Origin: Actinobacteria bacterium UBA2286
Lineage (GTDB): Bacteria; Actinomycetota; Coriobacteriia; Anaerosomatales; Anaerosomataceae
Assembly: GCA_002345925.1 (NCBI GenBank)
Contig: DDWM01000049.1
Coordinates: 90,968-118,898, forward strand
DNA length: 27,931 nt
Reading direction: 5' to 3'
Under the pieces are notes generated by a model, which saw only the letters and a list, made by a program, of their open reading frames with translations, did no database searches and was not told the DNA's origin. The stretch's first letter is position 1, and each line of letters starts with the position of its first letter. The position numbers and the translations under genes were made by a program. Positions 9,134 to 15,582 of this stretch are shown here, piece after piece.

Positions 9134-10939
9134 ATGCGGCGGCCTTCCCTTTGTGCGACCCTCGATTCCGGCTTGTTCGCACTGTGCCGCCGGGGGGTGG
9201 CCGAGAGGGGATCAAAATGGCTCATTGGGGGGGGGCGCTGTAGGCGCCTGGTGGCGACAGCCCTGGCTTTCACACTTCTGACAAGTGTCGTGCAAATTGC
9301 TCCTGCTGCGGCCGTCGTTCCGGAGCCGACTCCCCCGAGGCGTGAGGTTCTCGAGAAGCGGACGCAGAATTCCAAGATATTCGACAATGGTGATGGTTCC
9401 TTCTCATATGAGGAGTACAGGCAGCCCATTCACTACAAGCCCACACCTGATTCACCCTGGCAGGACATAGATTCCTCACTCGTAGCGACGGTCACAAGCG
9501 ACGGTCCGGGCGTCACGAATCGGGCCAACGGCTTTAAGGTGTTCATCCCTTCTGATTCAGCGAAGGCACCAGTTGTAGTCAGCAACTCCCAGGGTTCGAT
9601 CAGAATGAAGGCGACGGGTCGTCCTCTGGAGGTTCCTGTCGCGAACGTTGAAGAGGCCACGTCTGCACCGGTTGCGATGGACGCTACGAGCCGACGCTTT
9701 GACGGAGCTGTTGATGGCGGCGACCTTGTGTATCAGTCGACCGCTGCCGGCCTGAAAGAAACCATTGTGCTCGAGCGCCATACCGGAAAGAGCACCTTCA
9801 GCTTTGACGTCGACTGCCCAGGGCTGGTACCCAGGGTTGAAACCGACGGGCGTGTCTCATTCCTGTCACTTTCTTCAGGCTCTGGCGTGTTCACGATGCC
9901 TGCTCCTTTCATGGAAGATTCGTCTACCGAAGCCAGTGGAAGCGCGATTTGCGAGAACGTTCACTACGAACTCAAGCCGCGGGGTCTCGGATGGCGTCTC
10001 GACGTGGTCGCCGATAAGGCGTGGCTCTCTGACTCAGCGCGTGTGTACCCGGTGAAGATCGACCCAACAACCTATGATGAGCTGAACATTCCAACAATAG
10101 GCGGCGACACGTACGTCAGCGATGCTTACCCAACGACTAACTACGGTTACTCGACCCGGATGCGCGTTGGGCGTCTCGATGCCAGTACCGGCAACTGCTA
10201 CACGTACCTCAAACCATGTGCGCAGAGCTTCATTGACAGCGCGAAAGAGTATGGTTGGTACGTCTCGGATGCAGACCTTAAGGTCTACTGCTACGACCGC
10301 TACAGCACTTCCGGCACTGTCTACATCGGTGAGGTCGACTCTGCATGGTCCGAGTCGTCTATCACATGGAACAACAAGCCGTCCGCAACCAATCTGTCGG
10401 GATATGAGAAGACCGTCTCGGAGGACTCTTGGGCCAGCTTCCAGGTCCAAGGCCAGGTGCAGCGCTGGATTGAGGGAGATCACGAGAATTATGGATTCCG
10501 GCTAAGCGCATATGCTGGGAGCACTGGTTATGCCCAGTTCTATCCTTTCGATGCGGGCAGCTCGAGTGCGCCCTATCTCTTGATCCGTTTTACCACGCGA
10601 CCAAAGATCACGGTTACGTCACCCAAGAGCGGCATTGATGTTGCCGGGGGGTTCAAGGCCACGTGGGCTTATGCCGATGATGGCGGACTCGGCGGAAAGC
10701 CGCAGTGCGGTGCTGAGTGCGAGATATGGGATAAGCCAGCTACGGAGACAGAGGATGTCGACGCGCAGCCGGTCAGGCTGTGGAACGGATCCATTGAGAC
10801 GACGGCGACTTGGATGACAGTCGGCACCCCTTCAACTGGATGGAAGACAGGCAAGCGCTATTTCTTCAGAGCTCGTACCAAGGCCCAGACTGACATGCCG
10901 GTTCTTGTCCCCGGACCCGGCAGCGCCGTCTGCCGGTAA
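9134..10939 (+). CDS. Secreted DNRLRE-domain protein, N-terminal remnant of a large RHS/wall-associated protein
   Basis: 601 aa as read. A Sec signal peptide is clear: basic RCRR (35-38), a hydrophobic stretch to about 56, and an AAA cleavage site near residue 60. Residues 60-320 resemble the N-terminal region of large secreted RHS-type proteins (PWQDIDSSL, WRLDVVADKAWLSD, VYPVKIDPT). Residues about 324-488 are a DNRLRE domain (DTYVSDAYPTTNYGYS, SSITWNNKP, VQRWIEGDHENYGFRL). An Ig/Fn3-like segment ends at YFFRARTKAQTD. From about base 10890 the DNA matches an RHS core in a different frame, so the last ~16 residues (ending ...PGSAVCR) are out-of-frame translation of RHS sequence, and the native C-terminus is lost. 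The ATG at 9134 has no clear ribosome site; a GTG at 9197 is possible. Confidence 0.8.
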   Translation: MRRPSLCATLDSGLFALCRRGVAERGSKWLIGGGRCRRLVATALAFTLLTSVVQIAPAAAVVPEPTPPRREVLEKRTQNSKIFDNGDGSFSYEEYRQPIHYKPTPDSPWQDIDSSLVATVTSDGPGVTNRANGFKVFIPSDSAKAPVVVSNSQGSIRMKATGRPLEVPVANVEEATSAPVAMDATSRRFDGAVDGGDLVYQSTAAGLKETIVLERHTGKSTFSFDVDCPGLVPRVETDGRVSFLSLSSGSGVFTMPAPFMEDSSTEASGSAICENVHYELKPRGLGWRLDVVADKAWLSDSARVYPVKIDPTTYDELNIPTIGGDTYVSDAYPTTNYGYSTRMRVGRLDASTGNCYTYLKPCAQSFIDSAKEYGWYVSDADLKVYCYDRYSTSGTVYIGEVDSAWSESSITWNNKPSATNLSGYEKTVSEDSWASFQVQGQVQRWIEGDHENYGFRLSAYAGSTGYAQFYPFDAGSSSAPYLLIRFTTRPKITVTSPKSGIDVAGGFKATWAYADDGGLGGKPQCGAECEIWDKPATETEDVDAQPVRLWNGSIETTATWMTVGTPSTGWKTGKRYFFRARTKAQTDMPVLVPGPGSAVCR

Positions 10940-11675
10940 CCCTGCGAGCCTGAACCCGTACGTGTACTGCGAGGACGACCCCATCGGCGGGAGTGATCCG
11001 AGCGGCGCGATCATGACGCTTGACGACGACGGAAAGGTCGACGCATACGAGGCGTCGGCGTACGCAGCGAGCCGCGCCAGGAGTAACAAGAAGAGGTACG
11101 AGTACTTCATGCGCCGTGCTAGGGCTCAACACAAGCGGTGGCTGGCGCAGAGACAAGCCGCGGCACGAGCGAGAGTTGCGGCTATCCAACGCGCGAAGGC
11201 GGCGGCGGCCGAGCGCAAGGCCCGCATGGCGATGGCTCAGGCGAGGCAGGATGCGTCGCTGGCTATGAAGGCTGCAGCGACCGGCGACGGTGCCGTTTCG
11301 ACCCAAGGCTCCGGGGGATTGACTCACCTCGGGACAACATTCAGTGCAGTGGGTCTTGGGCTAGCGATTGGAGCGGCGATTTTCGCATCGGGGCCTGTGT
11401 TTGCAGGGCTAGTGGTGGGAGGACTGGCGTGTTCTGTGATTGGTATGGTGATCTCGTCGGCCCAGCACGACAACGGCGACATAGGAGATGCTGAGTATGG
11501 ACTGGCCATGGGGCTTGGCGCAGTTGGAATGGCACTCACTGGTGCTGGAATTCCAGCTGCTATAGCTGGCGCACAGGGTGTAGGGGCTGCGCTTGGGTGG
11601 ACCGGGGTGAACGTAGCGGGAACGGGCCTAGCTCTCGCTGGCTGTGGTTCAATTAAGGAGGCATGCGGCAGGTGA
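10905..11675 (+). CDS. C-terminal end of RHS core plus hydrophobic tip domain (fragment, likely toxin tail)
   Basis: The frame reads LTCRFLSPDP from 10890, then NPYVYCEDDP and DPSG, the classic end of an RHS repeat-associated core (FLSPDP...NPY.Y...NP...DPSG). All upstream RHS repeats are missing. After DPSG the tip has a Lys/Arg/Ala-rich helical, coiled-coil-like part (residues 50-125) and two Gly/Ala-rich hydrophobic stretches (about 143-184 and 199-248). It ends CGSIKEACGR. In RHS and other polymorphic toxins the segment after this core is the variable toxin. Here it could be a membrane-inserting toxin or only a translocation segment whose enzymatic end is gone. No start with a good ribosome site is seen (TTG 10905, ATG 11013), and it is out of frame with the preceding gene, so it may be a pseudogene fragment. 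Confidence 0.75.
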   Translation: MSPDPAAPSAGNPASLNPYVYCEDDPIGGSDPSGAIMTLDDDGKVDAYEASAYAASRARSNKKRYEYFMRRARAQHKRWLAQRQAAARARVAAIQRAKAAAAERKARMAMAQARQDASLAMKAAATGDGAVSTQGSGGLTHLGTTFSAVGLGLAIGAAIFASGPVFAGLVVGGLACSVIGMVISSAQHDNGDIGDAEYGLAMGLGAVGMALTGAGIPAAIAGAQGVGAALGWTGVNVAGTGLALAGCGSIKEACGR

Positions 11676-11780
11676 CAAATCGATGTGACAATTGATCTTC
11701 AACGTAGGAGGCCGCAAAAGGAACCGCATCTTGCACTATCGTTCGACTTCGGAGGGGAGAGCACACTGTTGGAGGTAACG

Positions 11781-12329
11781 ATGAAACAAGGTCCAAAGGA
11801 ACTGGCGCATTTGAACGACGAGGACATCCTCGGCAGAATCGAGACAGGGATTCATGCGCGGAAGGAACTCCAGAAACGTATGGCTATGCGGACCATTCCG
11901 ATTGCGGTGCTGGCCGCGGCGGCTGTTTTCGTGCTGAAGAACGGTCTGCTGGTCGGGATTCTCGTCGCAGGAATCGGAGTGTGCGTCGCCTGGTTCGGTG
12001 TCGCGTTCATCGCGAGCCTTCGAAACGAGCGGGCTCTTGCCATAGCTGCGTCCGAGCTGAGGTCTCGCGGTCGAATGGATCTCGTCGATGGCATCAGCGG
12101 TTTCGCAATCGGTGACACCGGACATGACTGGAGGCTGATGGCACTTCTGGTTCTCATCGGCATCTGCATGGCGCCGGGCTTGGTGTACGCGGTCGTGCTG
12201 TCGACTGGAGGCCCGGAGCCCGAAGGAATTTTCGCGCAGATCGTGATGGGTGGCGCGTCAGTCGGGCTGATCCTGGTGGTGGTCCTGCTGGTGATCTTGG
12301 GCTCTCGCGCTGCACGGGCGAAGAAGTAG
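11781..12329 (+). CDS. Four-helix membrane protein, candidate immunity protein for the RHS tip
   Basis: 182 aa from ATG 11781, with GGAGGT four bases before it; the frame is open from GTG 11685 but without a comparable site. The family is not recognised. A charged N-terminal helix (HLNDEDILGRIETGIHARKELQKR) precedes transmembrane segments at about 36-53, 56-79, 118-140 and 150-175, with a basic end (RAARAKK). It lies 105 bases after the RHS tip stop, the place where immunity genes normally sit. A membrane-spanning immunity protein would suit a membrane-active tip. This assignment rests on position and topology only. Confidence 0.7.
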   Translation: MKQGPKELAHLNDEDILGRIETGIHARKELQKRMAMRTIPIAVLAAAAVFVLKNGLLVGILVAGIGVCVAWFGVAFIASLRNERALAIAASELRSRGRMDLVDGISGFAIGDTGHDWRLMALLVLIGICMAPGLVYAVVLSTGGPEPEGIFAQIVMGGASVGLILVVVLLVILGSRAARAKK

Positions 12330-12424
12330 GAAGTCCGTGACCTCCATCATTGAGATGACCACCTTCGTCCAGAACACCACAGGCGGCCGGAACGGTTATG
12401 GATTCTAAGATAGGAGACCCGATT

Positions 12425-12973
12425 GTGACCGAGCCAGGGCTCACCATGGTGCCGGACGACGGATGGGTGGAGTACGCGTCGCTGCAGGCGTGGAAGAACC
12501 CGTTCGCGGTGTTCGTGAGCTTCTCCGGCGCGTTGCTCTTGAGTGCCTGTCTGATGGCGATAGTCGTAGTTGATGCCGGCACGCGTCCGCTCGTTATTGC
12601 TTACACGGTGGGTATTTCTCCGTTCATTTCTTACATGCTCTGGATGGGAGCATGGAGCTACTTTGGTCGCGAGGAGATCGGCGTCCTCGGAACGAACCTT
12701 GTCGTCAATAGGCGCATATTCGGTGCTCGGTTTAGGACCGAACAGTACGCATCAGAACGTATCATTATGTTCCGCGTGCGCGAATGCGCTCGGCTTCTCA
12801 GCAGACCCGCAAGTCTATTCTTCATGGGTCAACAGCTGAAATTCGGCGTCGGTCCGATAACCTTCGAGTATGACGGCAGGGATATTCGACTCGCCGAAGC
12901 ACTTCGGAATGATTCTGTTGCGGCCGAGGAACTGGCCGCGCGGCTCAAGGCTGATCTTGGGCTCGGCGTGTAG
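12425..12973 (+). CDS. Two-helix membrane protein with PH-like C-terminal domain
   Basis: 182 aa from GTG 12425, preceded by TAGGAG eight bases upstream; an in-frame ATG at 12398 adds nine residues with a poorer site. The N-terminal part is soluble, then a helical hairpin spans about residues 30-82 (AVFVSFSGALLLSACLMAIV; VIAYTVGISPFISYMLWMG). A roughly 100-residue strand-rich domain follows (EEIGVLGTNLVVNRRIFGARF...). The arrangement of two helices followed by a strand-rich domain resembles bacterial PH-domain (YdbT/YcxB-like) membrane proteins. It is part of the same-strand gene row after the RHS tip, so a second immunity gene is plausible but unproven. Confidence 0.7.
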   Translation: MTEPGLTMVPDDGWVEYASLQAWKNPFAVFVSFSGALLLSACLMAIVVVDAGTRPLVIAYTVGISPFISYMLWMGAWSYFGREEIGVLGTNLVVNRRIFGARFRTEQYASERIIMFRVRECARLLSRPASLFFMGQQLKFGVGPITFEYDGRDIRLAEALRNDSVAAEELAARLKADLGLGV

Positions 12974-13064
12974 CTGCAGGTGGGGCTCTCTTTTCGGCAC
13001 CGCGTTCGTTGCGGTGCAGTACGGACAGTCACTGACGAGATGACTCCGGGATTGGATCTGGGAC

Positions 13065-13820
13065 ATGAACCTGCAGGTGATCAGAACCTCAAGAGCGGCG
13101 CCGGAAGTCGGCGATATCTTCAGGATGCGGCTGGTCGACAGCACGTACCTTTTCGGAAGAGTCATCAACACAGAGGTGAAGTTCGCCACGGGGTTCGACG
13201 CGATTCTTGTGCACGTGTACCAGTCGCGCAACACGAGTGGAGAGCCGCCTCTCGGCGAGATGACCATCGATCGATTGCTGATTCGGCCGTATTTGGTCAA
13301 CAGGTTGCCGTGGTCGCGCGGCTACTTCGAGACGGTAGCGAAGGGCCCGCTGCCATCGTCAGCACGGCCTGCTGGGCTCTGTTTTTACTCCCAGGCATTT
13401 GGCACATACCGGGACGAGAACGGTTTGGAAATTGCGTCGCGAGTCGAGCCGTGTGGACTGTGGGCGCTGGGGAATCATGTGACCGTCGACCAGGTAATCA
13501 CCGGAGCGCTTGATCTTTCCTCGCAGCAGAGTGAAGTGCCTGACCAGCCGCATGAGGGCCTCGCCCTCAGCGTAGATTTGGCAGAGGACCCCTCGTTCTT
13601 TGGAGTGGGTGAAGATTCCTTCTTCGACTTGGGGGATCTCGAAGACGCAATTTCGCATGTGATTGAGCCCTTGTCTGGCGCAGTCACTGGGCATGCGATT
13701 TCTTGGGAAGGTGCGAAGGTCACCGTCTTCGTGGATGGCCACGATGAGCGTATCCATGCCGCCGTCCGAGAGTTGATTGAGGCAAGGCGTGGGCCCAGCG
13801 CAAGGTATGAGTTGGTGTAG
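13065..13820 (+). CDS. Imm26-like immunity protein
   Basis: 251 aa, ATG at 13065; no strong ribosome site, so the start is uncertain. Residues 13-35 (PEVGDIFRMRLVDSTYLFGRVI) match the start of the immunity protein 26 family, in which a 'G-D-hydrophobic-F-x-I/M-x-L' segment is followed by 'FGRVI'. The Imm26-like part covers about the first 150 residues. The last 100 are acidic then mixed and look like a separate alpha/beta domain (AISHVIEPLSGAVTGHAISWEGAKVTVFVDGHD). Imm26 proteins are found beside polymorphic toxins with nuclease-type tips. The toxin it would neutralise is not visible here, so it is probably an orphan immunity gene. Confidence 0.75.
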   Translation: MNLQVIRTSRAAPEVGDIFRMRLVDSTYLFGRVINTEVKFATGFDAILVHVYQSRNTSGEPPLGEMTIDRLLIRPYLVNRLPWSRGYFETVAKGPLPSSARPAGLCFYSQAFGTYRDENGLEIASRVEPCGLWALGNHVTVDQVITGALDLSSQQSEVPDQPHEGLALSVDLAEDPSFFGVGEDSFFDLGDLEDAISHVIEPLSGAVTGHAISWEGAKVTVFVDGHDERIHAAVRELIEARRGPSARYELV

Positions 13821-13908
13821 TCGACGCAGGGAGTATGCTTGCCGGCTTTGCCTCTCGCAACCATGCATTCGACCCGAACGGATCAGGAATATCGCGGCAG
13901 GAGAGAAG

Positions 13909-14424
13909 ATGTTCGAGGACGGATATGTGTGCCCGGTATGTGGGTTTCCTGCGGTTCAGGATGCGCCGGCGGGCCTCACGCACGCAGGCTGGTCGGACGA
14001 GTTCTGTGAGTCATGTGGCTATCAGTTCGGCGTCGACAGGCTTGCTTTTGCCGCCTGGCGGGCCACGTGGATTGCAGCGGGAATGCCTTGGGAGGCGCGG
14101 TCAGTTGGCCCTCCTGACTGGTGGAACCCGAGAGAGCATCTTGCCCGGCTCTCCGATGAACAGCTCGTCGATCCGATCGTCTTCAGCGAGGCCGAGGCTG
14201 CCTCGATTGAGCGACATGTCGAGGGTGCAAGAACGATTGCGCTGCTGTCTCATGCATCGGATGGGTTGCGTCGATTGGAACTCACCGAACTGACTGACCT
14301 AGTGTCATCGTTGATTGAGTCGACGCGCTGTCGTGGAGCGTGTGTGCAAGATATTCGCAATCTCGACGACGCGCTTCGACGGTTGGTGCGAACGCAGGAG
14401 GTCGTTGGCAGGGTGAGCTCCTAG
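13909..14424 (+). CDS. Zinc-ribbon protein of the RHS-immunity neighbourhood
   Basis: 171 aa from ATG 13909 with AGGAG about six bases upstream; the open frame extends back to 13777 without a good site and overlaps the preceding gene. The N-terminus carries two CxxC pairs (YVCPVCGFP and CESCGYQFGVD) about 25 residues apart, a probable zinc ribbon. Next come AAWRATWIAAGMPWE and PPDWWNPREHLARL, a pattern familiar from small uncharacterised proteins near RHS and other contact-dependent toxin genes. The last 90 residues are predicted helical. I infer an immunity or accessory role from its neighbours; no enzymatic motif is seen. Confidence 0.7.
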   Translation: MFEDGYVCPVCGFPAVQDAPAGLTHAGWSDEFCESCGYQFGVDRLAFAAWRATWIAAGMPWEARSVGPPDWWNPREHLARLSDEQLVDPIVFSEAEAASIERHVEGARTIALLSHASDGLRRLELTELTDLVSSLIESTRCRGACVQDIRNLDDALRRLVRTQEVVGRVSS

Positions 14425-14832
14425 GTGTGGCTGCGTATCTGTAGTCCGGATTCCAGCGGACGAGTGCTTCTGTCGCTGGTGCTCCTCATCGGGGTGCTCG
14501 CTGTTGTTACTGCGCTCGCGCTCTACAAGCGGACGTACCTCCACCACTACGCCAGGATCGTGTACGTGGGAGTCGGTCTCAATGCGCTTTCGTACCTGTT
14601 CTCATCCGAAACGCAGATCAAGACCCGGGTGGGTCTGGCCCTCATCGTCGCCTTGACGGGTCCGGCATTGGTTGCTGCAGACCGTCTCGGCGTTCGGCGC
14701 TATGAGGACGCGCTCAAGACCGGCGGCCCGGTGCCTCGAAACGTTGACGTTCCCAGGCAGTACCGCGTATCGGTCGTGGTCCTATCGGTTGCTCTGGTGT
14801 ATCTGGTGGTCATGATGCTTCGCATCTACTAG
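14425..14832 (+). CDS. Small four-helix membrane protein of unknown function
   Basis: 135 aa, GTG at 14425 directly after the TAG of the preceding gene, so expression by re-initiation is likely; a later in-frame GTG at residue 13 is possible. Four hydrophobic segments are seen at about 13-33, 41-60, 67-85 and 113-133. A charged loop (RLGVRRYEDALKTGGPVPRNVDVPRQYR) lies before the last. It is not a recognised family. It closes the same-strand row that follows the RHS tip and may be another immunity or accessory gene. Confidence 0.65.
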   Translation: MWLRICSPDSSGRVLLSLVLLIGVLAVVTALALYKRTYLHHYARIVYVGVGLNALSYLFSSETQIKTRVGLALIVALTGPALVAADRLGVRRYEDALKTGGPVPRNVDVPRQYRVSVVVLSVALVYLVVMMLRIY

Positions 14833-14895
14833 AGGTTTGTCGTAGGCGAAATCCCACGCAGTTGTCCGCCAGGTGTAGCGCGTCCGGAATCCCAC

Positions 14896-14923
14896 TTGCG
14901 CTCTTCCACTCGGCAGTTATACT
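14896..14923 (+). promoter_or_regulatory. Promoter of the MazEF-type pair, predicted leaderless transcript
   Basis: TTGCGC (14896-14901) and TATACT (14918-14923) are 16 bases apart. The antitoxin ATG starts six bases after the -10 box, where transcription itself should begin. There is no Shine-Dalgarno sequence in between. Confidence 0.6.
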
Positions 14924-14929
14924 TTTGGT

Positions 14930-15163
14930 ATGAAGACGGCGATTTCGATACCAGATGACGTTTTCGGCGATGCCGAGATCTTGGCTCGGGAGCTCAATCA
15001 GTCCCGCAGCCAACTCTACAGCCGCGCGGTGAGAGAGTACGTTGCCCGGCACTCCTCGGACAGCGTCACTGCTGCTCTCGATGTTGTGTGCGCTGAGAAC
15101 CCTGCGGAGAGCGGTTTTCTCAGAGCTGCCACAAAGCGAACGCTCGAGCGGTCCGAGTGGTGA
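14930..15163 (+). CDS. MazE-type ribbon-helix-helix antitoxin
   Basis: 77 aa. The N-terminus MKTAISIPDDVFGDAEILAREL, then NQSRSQLYSRAVREYVARHS, is a ribbon-helix-helix DNA-binding domain of the kind found in MazE-like antitoxins. The C-terminal 35 residues (ALDVVCAENPAESGFLRAATKRTLERSEW) would wrap the toxin. The stop overlaps the toxin start by several bases, giving the usual coupled order, antitoxin first. The product is expected to bind its own promoter. Translation apparently starts at the 5' end of the mRNA. Confidence 0.88.
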   Translation: MKTAISIPDDVFGDAEILARELNQSRSQLYSRAVREYVARHSSDSVTAALDVVCAENPAESGFLRAATKRTLERSEW

Positions 15164-15501
15164 TATCTCAAGGGGAGATATGGTGGGCTGACATCGAGGA
15201 GCCCGCTGGCTCGGCTCCGGGGTTCCGGAGACCGGTGCTCGTTGTGCAAAGCGATGCATTCAATCGGAGTCGCATCTCCACGGTGGTGTGCGTGCCCCTC
15301 ACGAGCAACCTTCGGTGGGCGGATGCTCCCGGCAACGTGCCGCTCGATGAGACGGCAACAGGTCTTCCTAAAGAGTCCGTGGCGAACGTGTCACAGATCA
15401 TCACGCTCGACCGCACAGCGCTAACGGACGTTGTCGGCAAGCTGCCAGACAGCAAACTGGAGCTCGTGCTGTACGGGATTGATGTGGTGTTAGGCCGGTA
15501 G
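15157..15501 (+). CDS. MazF/PemK-type mRNA endoribonuclease toxin
   Basis: 114 aa, GTG at 15157 (or GTG 15160), overlapping the antitoxin stop. Family features are in order: QGEIWWADI at the start, GFRRPVLVVQSDAFN, STVVCVPLTSN (the conserved Thr/Ser-containing strand) and KESVANVSQIITLDRTAL. MazF-type toxins cleave single-stranded RNA at short sequences and are blocked by the cognate antitoxin. The protein is full length. It marks the end of the accessory island. Confidence 0.92.
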   Translation: MVISQGEIWWADIEEPAGSAPGFRRPVLVVQSDAFNRSRISTVVCVPLTSNLRWADAPGNVPLDETATGLPKESVANVSQIITLDRTALTDVVGKLPDSKLELVLYGIDVVLGR

Positions 15502-15552
15502 GCGGGTCGTTTCCGCAGACGCTGTCGCGAGTCCGAATCACGAGGGAGATTC

Positions 15553-15582
15553 ATGTCCACATACGCTGAGGCCGCCGAGTAG
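15553..15582 (+). CDS. Nine-codon open frame (leader peptide) overlapping the DUF3524 gene start
   Basis: ATG at 15553 with GAGGGAG (15542-15548) at ideal distance encodes MSTYAEAAE and stops at TAG 15580-15582. The last base of this TAG is the first base of the GTG start of the next gene. The downstream GTG has only a poor ribosome site of its own. The arrangement suggests translational coupling. A one-base sequence error that split off the true N-terminus is an alternative. Confidence 0.4.
   Translation: MSTYAEAAE

Noticed and set aside
12980..13513. 177-codon plus-strand frame starting before the Imm26-like gene
   Set aside because: It overlaps the Imm26-like frame in another phase and its translation shows no domain logic.
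9034..15552. Integrase, transposase, attachment site or tRNA marking the island as a mobile element
   Set aside because: None was found at either edge, and no convincing flanking direct repeat is visible.
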